Shown: positions 32,952-41,866 of the stretch, piece by piece
Numbering within the stretch: position 1 is the first letter of the stretch
Layout of the letters: every line of letters starts with the position of its first letter
Origin: Klebsiella africana
Lineage (GTDB): Bacteria; Pseudomonadota; Gammaproteobacteria; Enterobacterales; Enterobacteriaceae
NCBI RefSeq assembly: GCF_020526085.1
Contig: NZ_CP084874.1
Location: 2,480,001-2,544,000, forward strand
Direction: 5' to 3'
DNA length: 64,000 bases
The notes under the pieces: generated by a model
Told to the model about the DNA's origin: nothing
The model's database searches: none
What the model saw: only the letters and a program-made list of their open reading frames with translations
Made by a program: the position numbers and the translations under genes

Positions 32952-34207
32952 GTGACACCGCCCGCCAGCAGGCGGAGAGAGAGGCGGCCGCCAGCCGGGT
33001 GATGGCGCGTGCCGATCGGCTGGCCGCCCTCAGCGAAAGCGCTGATGCCCTGACCCGGGTCTATCTGTCGCCCGAGCATCTGCAGGCCAACCAGCTGGTG
33101 GGCCAGTGGATGCAGGCTGCCGGCATGATGGTGTGGCAGGACAGCGTCGGCAACATCTGCGGACGTTATGAAGGACAGCAGGAGGGGGCGCCAGCGGTGC
33201 TGCTGGGCTCTCATCTTGACACCGTGCGCAACGCCGGGCGCTACGACGGCATGCTCGGCGTGCTGACGGCGATTGAGGTGGTCCAGCGTCTGCACCAGCA
33301 GGGGCGACGGCTGGCGAAGGCAATCGAGATCGTCGGCTTTGGCGATGAAGAGGGCACCCGCTTCGGCATCACCCTGCTCGGCAGCCGCGGCGTTACCGGC
33401 ACCTGGCCTGAAAGCTGGCTGTCACAGTGCGATGCTGACGGGGTGAGCGTCGCCCAGGCGCTGGTGAATGCCGGACTCGATCCGGCGCGCATCGGCGACG
33501 CGGCCCGTCACTCGCAGGATATCGCTGCCTATCTGGAACTGCATATCGAGCAGGGGCCGTGCCTGGAGCAGGCGGGGCTGGCGCTGGGCGTGGTGGAGGC
33601 GATTAACGGCGCCCGCCGCCTGACCTGCCGTTTTACCGGCGAAGCTGGCCATGCCGGCACGGTGCCGATGCTTCATCGCAAGGACGCCCTCGCCGCGGCG
33701 GCAGAATGGATGGTGCAGGTGGAATACCTGACCCGGCAGCGCGGCGGTAACCTGGTGGCGACGGTCGGCACCCTGCGCTGTGCGCCGGGCGCGGTGAACG
33801 TGATACCGGGCGAGGTGCAGTTGACGCTGGATATTCGCGGCCCGCAGGATGCGCCGCTGACGGCGCTGCTGGATGAGCTGCTGGGCGAGGCGCAGGCCAT
33901 TGCCGGGCGTCGCCAGCTGAGTTTCGCCGCCGAGGAGTATTATCGCATCGCCGCCACCGCCTGCGACAGTCACCTGCAGGCGGTGCTGAGCGAGGCGGTG
34001 GCGGCGGTACAGGGGCGTTCGCTGACGCTGCCGAGCGGCGCAGGGCATGACGCCATTGCCATCGCCGAGCGCTGGCCATCGGCCATGCTGTTTGTGCGCT
34101 GCCTGGGGGGCGTCAGCCATCACCCGGCGGAGTCGGTTACCGCCGCCGACGTCGGGCTGGCTATCGACGCTTTCTCCCGGGCGGTAGAGAAGGTAGCTGA
34201 CGCCTGA
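32948..34207 (+). CDS. hpxK: Allantoate amidohydrolase HpxK
   Basis: M20-family metal-dependent hydrolase of 419 residues that releases ammonia and carbon dioxide from allantoate to give ureidoglycine. Metal-site motifs are LGSHLDTVRNAGRYDGMLG (about 80-98) and IVGFGDEEGTRFG (about 128-140), with ELHIEQGP (about 196) and the dimer-domain GEAGHAGTVPM. Carbamoylase relatives share these motifs; position after hpxJ decides. It ends the operon, and a hairpin follows at 34227-34256. Confidence 0.92.
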   Translation: MSDTARQQAEREAAASRVMARADRLAALSESADALTRVYLSPEHLQANQLVGQWMQAAGMMVWQDSVGNICGRYEGQQEGAPAVLLGSHLDTVRNAGRYDGMLGVLTAIEVVQRLHQQGRRLAKAIEIVGFGDEEGTRFGITLLGSRGVTGTWPESWLSQCDADGVSVAQALVNAGLDPARIGDAARHSQDIAAYLELHIEQGPCLEQAGLALGVVEAINGARRLTCRFTGEAGHAGTVPMLHRKDALAAAAEWMVQVEYLTRQRGGNLVATVGTLRCAPGAVNVIPGEVQLTLDIRGPQDAPLTALLDELLGEAQAIAGRRQLSFAAEEYYRIAATACDSHLQAVLSEAVAAVQGRSLTLPSGAGHDAIAIAERWPSAMLFVRCLGGVSHHPAESVTAADVGLAIDAFSRAVEKVADA

Positions 34208-34226
34208 CCGCGCCGGTTACCGTGCC

Positions 34227-34256
34227 CCGGCTGGCGGCTTCATACCGCCAGCTGGT
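34227..34256. terminator. Terminator-like inverted repeat after hpxK
   Basis: CCGGCTGGCGG and CCGCCAGCTGG pair with one mismatch around an 8-base loop. The element also covers the stop codon of the nitronate monooxygenase stub on the other strand, so part of it is old coding sequence. No U-run follows. Confidence 0.45.
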
Positions 34257-34320
34257 TGACCACCTCGGCCACAGAGGTGATGGCACGGATGTTGCCGATC
34301 CCCGCGCCCACCGAGATATA
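34240..34320 (-). pseudogene. 3' stub of a resident nitronate monooxygenase gene
   Basis: On the minus strand 26 codons read YISVGAGIGNIRAITSVAE and on to NQLAV and a stop. This matches the end of the intact monooxygenase at 41867-42847 (YIALGTGIGNIRCIKSVAE) with differences. The similarity ends sharply at 34320, where sequence becomes AT-rich. The remainder of the gene, expected to the right, is missing, so this is the left scar of the 8.7-kb replacement. Confidence 0.8.
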
Positions 34321-34626
34321 CCTCTTATATTGTGTGCTCGTTAATTTTTCCTGAAGCGAAGCTATGTAAGCTGACATTTATACAGCGCATATTCAGATAT
34401 TGAAAGTTGAACATCATATCAATGTCTTTTCAAAAAGTTGTCGGGTTTATTATCGGTAGGTATATATAATAAATAATAACGCCAGACACGTTGAATCTGG
34501 CGTTATTATTACATCTCAATAAGGGACATTTTACAGAAAGAATTTATCTGCTTTTAACAGTAAATTGATGTGTAAAAACTTCAATGCAAAAGTATGGGAT
34601 TTGCTTACTTTCTACATTACTAGCAC
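34321..34626. other. AT-rich stretch at the left edge of the island
   Basis: About 300 bp without a gene. It begins at the breakpoint of the monooxygenase stub and contains the terminator at 34472-34510. No Tn3 inverted repeat or insertion-sequence end was recognised at the breakpoint. Confidence 0.6.
34472..34510. terminator. Bidirectional terminator after the MBL-fold gene
   Basis: A perfect 15-bp inverted repeat (AATAATAACGCCAGA and TCTGGCGTTATTATT) with a 9-base loop lies 117 bp beyond the stop of the minus-strand hydrolase. AT-rich arms flank a GC core, so it could work in both directions. Confidence 0.75.
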
Positions 34627-35544
34627 TCAAAGTGCTGGCAGCGCAGCGTACTCAACTGATACCCATGCATAACCGGTAGCGGTATCTTTACGTACGCGAC
34701 CAATGCCCGGGAACGGTAAATGAGCGGCACCAATGACATAACCTTCCTCTGCTGACGCAGCCAGCACGCGTTCACGTGAAGCAATCGCCATTTCCGGATA
34801 CACATCCAGTTCAATCGTTGCCCCCGGATGCGGTAGTTGAATGGATGGCAGGTGAGAAATATCACCCCAAAACAGCATTTTGTCACCCGCAGATGTCACC
34901 ATAAAAGCAGTGTGACCCGGAGTATGGCCTCGAGCGTCAACAACGCTGACCAGATCAGGAATAAGGTCATCGCCTTGAATAAAAGTTTTAAAGCGATCGC
35001 TTGCGATATAAGGTGCTGCTGCGTCCTGAGCAATGGTAAAGAAAGGACGCTGATCTTCTGCAAGCGTGGCTGCGAGGTCGTTATCCAGCCAGAAATCAGC
35101 ATCATCTTTATGTGCCCAGACGGTTGCGTTCACAAATAAAGCCTCACCTTTATCATTGGTGATGCCACCGATATGATCAGGATGCATATGCGTCAGCAGA
35201 ATGGTGTCTACATCTTCTGGCTTGTAACCGGCAGCAGCAATGTTGTCCAGTAAGCGCCCCATACTTGGCCCTGCGAAGTGGGCTGAACCTGCATCAATAA
35301 GGATGAGGCGCTCACCATTATGAATGAGGAAAGCATTCACTGAGGTATCCAGCGCACCGCTGGTTGGCAATAGTTGCCTTGCCAGATCGGATTTACGTTC
35401 TTCGTCAGTAATCCCGGATAGTGACATGGGGTCCAGAGTAACGTATCCGTCATAGAGGGCAGTAACCACCAGGTTACCTAAAGCATAGCGGAAAAAGCCT
35501 GGAGCCTGGTTGCGAAGAATGGGTAGCGATTTTAAAGATGACAT
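34627..35544 (-). CDS. Metallo-beta-lactamase-fold hydrolase
   Basis: Di-zinc hydrolase of 305 residues. The zinc motif LLTHMHPDHIGG (about 116-127) is followed by the second-site His in DARGHTPGHTAFM, the bridging Asp in LFWGDISH and a final His in VIGAAHLPFPG. Its architecture resembles the AHL-lactonase/methyl-parathion-hydrolase group, which opens lactones or phosphotriesters. There is no evident signal peptide. It diverges from the LysR gene across a 373-bp regulatory region, so it probably belongs to the LysR regulon. Substrate unknown. Confidence 0.85.
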   Translation of the reverse strand: MSSLKSLPILRNQAPGFFRYALGNLVVTALYDGYVTLDPMSLSGITDEERKSDLARQLLPTSGALDTSVNAFLIHNGERLILIDAGSAHFAGPSMGRLLDNIAAAGYKPEDVDTILLTHMHPDHIGGITNDKGEALFVNATVWAHKDDADFWLDNDLAATLAEDQRPFFTIAQDAAAPYIASDRFKTFIQGDDLIPDLVSVVDARGHTPGHTAFMVTSAGDKMLFWGDISHLPSIQLPHPGATIELDVYPEMAIASRERVLAASAEEGYVIGAAHLPFPGIGRVRKDTATGYAWVSVEYAALPAL

Positions 35545-35917
35545 ATCTTACCTCGATTAATAAACTTTCATGATGTTTGTGCTGCGATCTGTAACAATAA
35601 AATGAGATGTTATTAATGTTTTCTTTCACAGAGTGTTTCGTGAATTACTGGCAATAATAAGTGTTGTAATGGGGAGTAACTTACTCACCGCATAAAACCA
35701 ACATGTTTCCCCTTAATGCTGTAACAAGTGCGGCAAGCATAAAGACCGGAACCACCACGAAAAAGCCACAGATTGATAGCAGAGTGTTACTACAGATGAA
35801 ACAATCAGGGCAGAAAGAGATATTATCCGTGTGAAAGGAATGCTATAAGGGGGCATATCGTAACGGAGAACCCCGTTTTCTCCTTCAAAACCAATAACGG
35901 TTGAGGTCAGAGAACAG
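35545..35917. other. Divergent regulatory region of the island with a palindrome and a possible broken ORF
   Basis: GAGTAACTTACTC (35674-35686) is a 6+1+6 perfect palindrome, a plausible operator. On the minus strand 35856 to about 35683 holds what may be a frameshifted small membrane protein. One frame starts MPPYSIPFTRIISLSALIVS, and after a T5 run (35757-35761) another frame continues FFVVVPVFMLAALVTALRG to a stop. Both readings are tentative. Confidence 0.4.
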
Positions 35918-36826
35918 ATGCAGTTGAATATGCTGGAAGCCATGAATATTTACGTAAATGTGGTAGAGCAAGGGAGCTTTACCCGCGCGGCAGATGCGCT
36001 TGAGTTGCATCGTCCTGCAGTTACCCGCGCCATTCAGAACCTGGAGCATGATCTGGGCGTTAAGCTTCTGCATCGCACCACACGGCAGGTCAGCATGACA
36101 GATGAAGGGGAAGAGTTTTACCAACGCTGCCTCTCTCTGTTGAGCGAGCTGGATGACGTCCGTCGATTATTTTCGAGCACGCAACCTCCGAAAGGACGCC
36201 TGCGTCTTGACATTCCTATCGCCCTCGCTCGGGCGGTAATCATCCCGGCTCTAAGAGATTTTCAAAACCGTTATCCGGATATCGAGATTATTCTTGGTAC
36301 GTCGGATCGCAAGATTGATTTAATTGCCGAGCGCGTAGACTGCGTTATCCGTCTTGGTGAGCTTGATGACTCCAGCTTCGTTGCCAAACGACTGGGAACA
36401 GCAGGCATGGTGACCTGTGCTGCGCCGTCTTATCTGGCGAAGTTCGGCACACCACAGACGATCGAAGAGCTGATGACGTCCCACCGCGCGGTGAATTTTT
36501 TCAGTAACCATAGTCTGCAGATAATGGAGTGGAAGTTCACCGTAGACGGTAATATCACGTCAATAAAAATACCTTCCAGCATACTGGTGGACAATTCAGA
36601 GGCGTTTCTATCATGCGGGCTGGCGGGACTCGGCATTCTGCATGGATTGCGGCCCTCTCTGGCACCCTTTATTGCGAGCGGCGAGCTGACAGAAATCCTC
36701 ACAGATTTTCCTCCTCCACCAAAACCAGTCTCACTGCTTTATCCGGATCGCCGCTATCTGGCCCCAAAGGTTCGCGTATTCATCGACTGGCTGTCCGAAG
36801 TGTTTGGCCCGGATGTACAACTCTGA
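35918..36826 (+). CDS. LysR-family regulator of the island
   Basis: Regulator of 302 residues. The helix-turn-helix (about 5-64) reads FTRAADALELHRPAVTRAIQ and LEHDLGVKLLHRTTRQVSMT, typical of the aliphatic/CrgA-like LysR group that controls efflux or detoxification enzymes. The effector domain follows to the end (PVSLLYPDRRYLAPKVRVF near the C-terminus). It diverges from the MBL gene and precedes the other six genes. The stub at 43030-43153 is the equivalent C-terminus of a different LysR. Confidence 0.88.
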   Translation: MQLNMLEAMNIYVNVVEQGSFTRAADALELHRPAVTRAIQNLEHDLGVKLLHRTTRQVSMTDEGEEFYQRCLSLLSELDDVRRLFSSTQPPKGRLRLDIPIALARAVIIPALRDFQNRYPDIEIILGTSDRKIDLIAERVDCVIRLGELDDSSFVAKRLGTAGMVTCAAPSYLAKFGTPQTIEELMTSHRAVNFFSNHSLQIMEWKFTVDGNITSIKIPSSILVDNSEAFLSCGLAGLGILHGLRPSLAPFIASGELTEILTDFPPPPKPVSLLYPDRRYLAPKVRVFIDWLSEVFGPDVQL

Positions 36827-37255
36827 CGCATCTCTTTTTTGTCAGAATCCCTTCCTGTAACACTCCTTCGCGATGCTATTTCTGGATATAAGGCAGACAG
36901 GACGCCGATCCTGCCTGCCGTGACACTGTATGTATTTGCCAGCATTGTTACTGATTATGAAACTGTGAAGTAAGGAAAGAACCGTTTATTCCTCCTGACA
37001 TAACTGGTTTAATTTACGTCGTAAGGAAACGAAGTAAATATTATTTAACGAGTACGCAATAAATGAAATTTCATAAGGCGTAAGCGATGCCGAGCAGATA
37101 TGAAATTCCTGCTGCTAAAGTTTTCTGTCATTTTTTAAATAAGTCAACACAGACATTTTAAAAACGCAATAAAGCGTCACTGGTACGGGGTCGTTAACCC
37201 GTAATGCCAGCGTTCTGAATAACATAATAGCTATGCATAAGTCTGGAATATTAAT
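36827..37255. other. Non-coding region before the membrane-protein gene
   Basis: About 430 bp, AT-rich, with no convincing ORF. A bulged hairpin (CTGGTACGGG and CCCGTAATGCCAG, 37180-37210) lies about 45 bp before the GTG start. It could be a terminator for lysR or a leader structure for the operon. Confidence 0.5.
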
Positions 37256-38188
37256 GTGAATATAATCGAGATAATTATGTCCGCCGGACGTTCGTCAGTG
37301 GATATTGCGCTTTACACCCTGATACCCGTCATGGTCGTGATGATGGTGATGATGAAGTATCTCGAATCAGTGGGCGCGCTGGCGAAGCTCGTAAATGTGG
37401 TGGCACCGGTATTGAAGCCATTTGGCCTCACCGGGCTCAGTCTTTTTGCCCTGATACAGCTCAACTTTGTGAGTTTCGCCGCCCCCGTTGCGACGCTTGC
37501 CATGATGGAAAAAAAAGGCGCGTCAGATCGACATCTGGCCGCAACGCTGGCCATGTTGTTTGCCATGGGGCAGGCCAACGCGCTTTATCCGCTGGCCCCA
37601 TTGGGACTGCACTGGCTTACAACGGTCCTGCTGTCCATCGTGGGGGGCTTGGCCGCTGGGGCGGTAACGTGGTATCTGCCTGGCCGCCGTCTTGCTTCGA
37701 AAGAGGTGATTTCCACAGAAGATGCGCAGGTGCACGCCCCGCAAAAAGCCGGTTTGCTCAGCATCATCAGCGGCGCAGGGGGGGAATCCATCCGTCTGTC
37801 GCTGGGAGCCGTGCCCATGTTGATTCTCTCATTGACCATAGTGGGCATTATCAAATCAGTGGGGGGTATTTCGCTGCTGGAACAGGCCCTGTCTCCCGTA
37901 ATGCAAACGCTGAACATTCCGGCCGTGCTGATTATGCCAGCACTGGTCAAATGTCTGGCAGGAGGCACGGCCTATCTGGGTGTGACGACTGAACTGCTTA
38001 AGAACGGCCACATGAGCGTGGAAACGCTGAATGCGTCAGCTGGCTGGCTGCTGCAGACCTTTGACCTGCCGGGTGTGGGAATAATGCTCGGCGCCGGTTT
38101 TCGCGTGGCTCGGATTGCCCACTTTGCTATTCCCGGCGCGCTGCTTGGCATTGCGCTGAGAGGGATTTTACACGCGATTGTTTACTGA
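37256..38188 (+). CDS. Nucleoside-recognition (Gate/SpmB-like) membrane protein
   Basis: Inner-membrane protein of 310 residues with eight to ten hydrophobic segments. Two glycine-rich repeats, FGLTGLSLFALIQLNFVSFA (about 55-74) and MPALVKCLAGGTAYLGVT (about 226-243), resemble the nucleoside-recognition domain found in YjiH/YjiG and SpmA/B. A soluble loop lies between (about 150-175). The GTG start follows GGAA; ATG at 37277 is an alternative. It is the likely transporter or anchor of the island, substrate unknown. Confidence 0.75.
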   Translation: MNIIEIIMSAGRSSVDIALYTLIPVMVVMMVMMKYLESVGALAKLVNVVAPVLKPFGLTGLSLFALIQLNFVSFAAPVATLAMMEKKGASDRHLAATLAMLFAMGQANALYPLAPLGLHWLTTVLLSIVGGLAAGAVTWYLPGRRLASKEVISTEDAQVHAPQKAGLLSIISGAGGESIRLSLGAVPMLILSLTIVGIIKSVGGISLLEQALSPVMQTLNIPAVLIMPALVKCLAGGTAYLGVTTELLKNGHMSVETLNASAGWLLQTFDLPGVGIMLGAGFRVARIAHFAIPGALLGIALRGILHAIVY

Positions 38189-38299
38189 TGAGTCCGGTGG
38201 ACGCCGCCATTTATTCAACACACGCTGACCTGATTAAACGTCCTGACAGCAGGTGGGTGTGCAGAGACTGACATTTTTGTACTGATTAAGGAGCCAGCA

Positions 38300-39445
38300 A
38301 TGATGAATCCTAAATATGCACCTCTTTTTGAACCCTACACGCTGAATAACGGCGTTGAAATTAAAAACCGCCTGACGGTCGCGCCGCTGACGATTTATGA
38401 CTCAGGTCCGGAAGGCGAGATGACAGAAACCGGACGTCGCTTCTGGAAAGACCGATTTAAAGGCTTTGGCCTGTTTATTATGCCGTTTACCAACGTTCAT
38501 CCCAGCGCAATTGGCTTTGAATCGCCTCAGGCCATCACCGACGCGGATCTGCCAACGCTGACTGAATACGCAGAGATCGCGCATGAACAGGGAGCGAAAG
38601 CCGTTGTCCAGCTTGCGCATTCCGGTTATCGCGCCGATAAGTCAATGACCAAAGGCCATGACGTGATTGCACCTACCGGCGACTTATACGGCCGCTTTCG
38701 AGCGATGACTGATGCAGAAGTGCGCGAGATGATCGCCTGCTTCGCAAACGCGGCAGAGCTGGTGATGCGTGCAGGTTTTGATGGTGTTGAAATTCATGGG
38801 GCCAACGGCTGGCTTATTCAGCAGTTCGTTTCGGCGGCCAGCAATCTGCGAGATGATCACTGGGGCGGAACATTGGAGAAACGGTTTAACTTTTCGCTCG
38901 GAATTGTTGATGCCATTGATGCGGTGCGCCGCAAGCATAATCGCCCGGACTTTATTATTGGCTACCGTTTCTCGCCAGAAGAACCGGGTGAAAACGGCAT
39001 TACCATGAAAGAAACGCTGGCCCTGGTGGATGCGTTGCTTACGCGTCCGCTCCAGTATCTGCATATCTCCCTGTGGGATTTTTATAAGAAAGCCCGCCGT
39101 GGCGCTGACAGCAACCTGACGCGCATGCAGATCGTTCACGACCATATCAATGGCCGGGTGCCATTCATTGGCGCAGGTAACTTATATACCGCCGATGACA
39201 TGCTGGAGGCCTATAAGACGGGCTGGGCGGAGTCTGTCGCCATCGGTAAGAGCGTAATGCTGAATCCAAACCTGGTAGAGCTTATCCGCACAGGTCGCGA
39301 ATCAGAAATTGAAACCACATTTGACTGGGATAAAGCCGACTATTACCGCTACACCCCTGCCATGCTGCAGGGCACGATGGCTGGTACAGATTTTTATCCA
39401 CCATCAAAGCAGAAAGGTGTGCGCTACAAGACTAACCATTACTGA
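38300..39445 (+). CDS. NADH-dependent flavin oxidoreductase (Old Yellow Enzyme family)
   Basis: FMN enzyme of 381 residues with the OYE barrel. The core motif GFDGVEIHGANGWLIQQFVS (about 157-176) carries the FMN and substrate contacts, with QLAHSGYRADKSM (about 98) and FIGAGNLYTADDM near 286-298. It resembles the YqiG/YqjM-like class-III group. OYEs reduce activated alkenes, nitro groups and nitrate esters. It follows a good GGAG, 112 bp after the membrane-protein gene, and leads the catalytic genes of the island. Confidence 0.87.
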   Translation: MMNPKYAPLFEPYTLNNGVEIKNRLTVAPLTIYDSGPEGEMTETGRRFWKDRFKGFGLFIMPFTNVHPSAIGFESPQAITDADLPTLTEYAEIAHEQGAKAVVQLAHSGYRADKSMTKGHDVIAPTGDLYGRFRAMTDAEVREMIACFANAAELVMRAGFDGVEIHGANGWLIQQFVSAASNLRDDHWGGTLEKRFNFSLGIVDAIDAVRRKHNRPDFIIGYRFSPEEPGENGITMKETLALVDALLTRPLQYLHISLWDFYKKARRGADSNLTRMQIVHDHINGRVPFIGAGNLYTADDMLEAYKTGWAESVAIGKSVMLNPNLVELIRTGRESEIETTFDWDKADYYRYTPAMLQGTMAGTDFYPPSKQKGVRYKTNHY

Positions 39446-39532
39446 TACCTGATAAACAAAGCTTAAATACCTGCACACGGCCACGTCATTTTGCCGTGTG
39501 CAGGTAGCGGACTTTCAGAGAAATAAAAGATC

Positions 39533-40405
39533 ATGAAACCACTCAATGTTGCCACTAAAAGCGGAACGGTTTTGAACGGCGTAATTTTTCCGGCACCTGA
39601 TTCCGATACCGTTGTCATTGCCATTACTGGTGTTCACGGCAATTTCTATTCGAACCCCTTTTATTACACTCTCGGGGATACGCTGAGTACCGCTGGTATT
39701 GATTTTATTTATGCCCAGACGCGTGATGCTTTTGGGCAGATGGAAATCGTCAACGCAAAAACCGGAAAGACCGAAGTCATCGGTTCATGGAATGAAGATT
39801 TGACGAAGTCTGACGACGATGTCGGTGCCTGGATCGATTATGCGGCTCAGGCTGGTTACAAAAATATCATTCTGGCGGGCCATTCTCTTGGCGCTAATAA
39901 GGTCATCTACTATCTGTCTAAGCATGCCGATCCGAGGGTAAGTAAGTTTATTCTGCTCAGCCCGGCAAATATCCGCCATCTGACCTCTCAGGTGTCAGAA
40001 AAAGAAAAAAACCTCATCGCGGAATTCAGAGAGAGCGGTCGCGGCCAGACGCTGCTGCCATTCGACTTTATTGGCTGGCTTCCCTGCGTCGCGGATACCG
40101 CCTGGCAGTGGCTGTATACCGATACGCTCAATAACGTACATGTTGAAGCGAACGGCGATTTCTCGCAGGTAGAAAAGATAAGGCACAGCGGTGCCCTGAT
40201 TATCGGTACCTATGATCGCTTTACCTACGGCAATCCGTGCGGTTTTCTCTGCAATATCAACGATCATTTTCCAACGCCGGCTGACAATGCGTTAATTTTC
40301 ATTGATCGCACGGGACATACCTACCAACAGAAAGAAAAAGAACTGGCAGAAGCCATGCTGAAACTGGCCAGTGGCTGGCGTACTGAAAGCACAGTAAGAG
40401 GATAA
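39533..40405 (+). CDS. Alpha/beta hydrolase
   Basis: Hydrolase-fold enzyme of 290 residues. The nucleophile elbow is LAGHSLGANKVIYYL (about 116-130), a G-x-S-x-G Ser. An acid lies near GTYDRFTYG (about 226) and the His is probably in IDRTGHTYQQKE (about 262-273). Early strands VVIAITGVHGNFYSNPFYY form the oxyanion region. It resembles small esterases acting on acyl or ester compounds; no substrate is evident. It lies 4 bp before the tautomerase gene. Confidence 0.82.
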   Translation: MKPLNVATKSGTVLNGVIFPAPDSDTVVIAITGVHGNFYSNPFYYTLGDTLSTAGIDFIYAQTRDAFGQMEIVNAKTGKTEVIGSWNEDLTKSDDDVGAWIDYAAQAGYKNIILAGHSLGANKVIYYLSKHADPRVSKFILLSPANIRHLTSQVSEKEKNLIAEFRESGRGQTLLPFDFIGWLPCVADTAWQWLYTDTLNNVHVEANGDFSQVEKIRHSGALIIGTYDRFTYGNPCGFLCNINDHFPTPADNALIFIDRTGHTYQQKEKELAEAMLKLASGWRTESTVRG

Positions 40406-40409
40406 AACG

Positions 40410-40778
40410 ATGCCATTTATTATATCCCGGGTAAACATCCCGCTTTCACACGAACAGGAAATGGCACTTAAGGCCGGGCTGGGCCAGGCCATTTCGCTTG
40501 TGCCGGGTAAATCTGAAGCATCACTGATGCTGGGGTTTGAAGACGCGTATCACCTGTATCTTAACGGTGACAATGCTCAACCTATGGCTTATATCACTGT
40601 GGCTGTCTTCAGCAATCGTTGCCACCGTGGTTATGAGCAACTGAGTATGGCCATTTGCCAGATTTTCCACCGGGTTCTGGAGATAGACCCTGACAGGATC
40701 TTTATCAATTATGAGGATATACCTGCGTGGAGCGTGGCAGGCAGGGCATTCATTGACAAGCGGAGCAGTGCTGAATGA
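40410..40778 (+). CDS. MIF-like tautomerase
   Basis: Protein of 122 residues. After removal of Met the N-terminus would be Pro, the catalytic base of the tautomerase superfamily (MPFIISRVNIPLSHEQEMAL). The length and the C-terminal VLEIDPDRIFINYEDIPAWS fit the MIF/phenylpyruvate-tautomerase type, where the latter strand builds the trimer. GAGG precedes the ATG. It overlaps the next gene by 4 bp. Enol-keto conversion of an intermediate in the island pathway is inferred. Confidence 0.8.
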   Translation: MPFIISRVNIPLSHEQEMALKAGLGQAISLVPGKSEASLMLGFEDAYHLYLNGDNAQPMAYITVAVFSNRCHRGYEQLSMAICQIFHRVLEIDPDRIFINYEDIPAWSVAGRAFIDKRSSAE

Positions 40779-41650
40779 CTGCAGAAAAAAAGCTGACTCT
40801 CACCATCTTTACGGACCCAATGATGGGCTTATCTTACGAAAGTGAGCCCTTTTTCCGTAAACTGGAAACGCACTTTCAACAGCAGATTCAGTTCAGGTAC
40901 GTCATGTCCGGGCTGGTGCGAAATGTCTATGATTTTGTCGATCCTGAAGACTTGAAGGTGAGTCAGGAATACGCTCTTGAAAAATACATGTTGCAACTGG
41001 CAGCGATATATAAAAGCGAAGAAAACATTACCGGCATGCCTATAAATATGACGGATTTTCAGCTTTTTACGACGGAATTTAACTCCTCCATCCCGCTGAA
41101 TCTGGCCTATAAGGCGGCGCAATTAGCGGACAGCAATAAAGCCGACCATTTTTTATATCGCCTGCGCTTCGCCACCGTTGCTGAATGCAGACCGACAACG
41201 CGTCTGAAGGAAATACTGGCAGTAGTGGCTGATACCGGTATCAACGTTAATGAATTCCTTAAGCACTATCAGGACGGCAGTGCACAAGCGGCGCTGGATG
41301 ATGATTTCAACCTGCGCCAGTCGCTGGATGTGAGGGGGCTACCGGCTTACCTTTTTGAATATGACGGCAAACAAGTCATGATTAACGGCGTGATAGGGTA
41401 TGAACAGTTTTATAACATCATTAAAAATCTGTCCGATGGAAAAGTCTCTGCACATCAGCCAGAAGTCTCTACGAATAGCATTCGGGATTTAATTAATCTG
41501 CATCCGTTAATATCGTCAATTGAAATTAAAGACGCTTTTTCCCTGCGAGATCTCTCGGCAGTTAAGGCACTGATCCAGCCCCTACTGGATTCAGACGAGA
41601 TATCGATAAAGCCGGTTCATAACGGGTGGTTCATTCAGCAGAAAAAATAA
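40775..41650 (+). CDS. DsbA-fold protein without the CxxC motif
   Basis: Protein of 291 residues of the DsbA/FrnE thioredoxin-like group. The strand TLTIFTDPMMGLSYESEPFF (about 8-27) aligns with the active-site region, but the two Cys are replaced by Met-Met-Gly-Leu. The cis-Pro strand is present in LDVRGLPAYLFE (about 185-196). About 60 extra C-terminal residues follow. Loss of both Cys rules out thiol oxidation, so a glutathione-type isomerase, adaptor or chaperone role is more likely. No signal peptide. Confidence 0.78.
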   Translation: MTAEKKLTLTIFTDPMMGLSYESEPFFRKLETHFQQQIQFRYVMSGLVRNVYDFVDPEDLKVSQEYALEKYMLQLAAIYKSEENITGMPINMTDFQLFTTEFNSSIPLNLAYKAAQLADSNKADHFLYRLRFATVAECRPTTRLKEILAVVADTGINVNEFLKHYQDGSAQAALDDDFNLRQSLDVRGLPAYLFEYDGKQVMINGVIGYEQFYNIIKNLSDGKVSAHQPEVSTNSIRDLINLHPLISSIEIKDAFSLRDLSAVKALIQPLLDSDEISIKPVHNGWFIQQKK

Positions 41651-41696
41651 ACCGTGCAGGTATTCAGTCTCTTCAATATTTGCAGAGGAGCAGACA

Positions 41697-41738
41697 ATGC
41701 GCACGATCATTAAAATACTCGTTATTATTACTAAATAA
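41697..41738 (+). CDS. 13-residue ORF in front of the nitronate monooxygenase gene
   Basis: GAGGAG precedes an ATG that opens MRTIIKILVIITK and a stop. Hydrophobic with a basic start, it may be the first codons of a lost secreted or membrane protein, or a leader peptide. It lies in the 216-bp gap after the DsbA-like gene. Confidence 0.3.
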   Translation: MRTIIKILVIITK

Positions 41739-41866
41739 GTAATTCTGTTTTAAAGATCGGGTGCTTTTTCGTAACAATAATGACGTTTAGGATCTTCTCC
41801 AGAGCAATTTACTACTGTACCCGCTTAAACAGCTTGGCTGAACAACACTTTTGAGGAGATCTTGAC

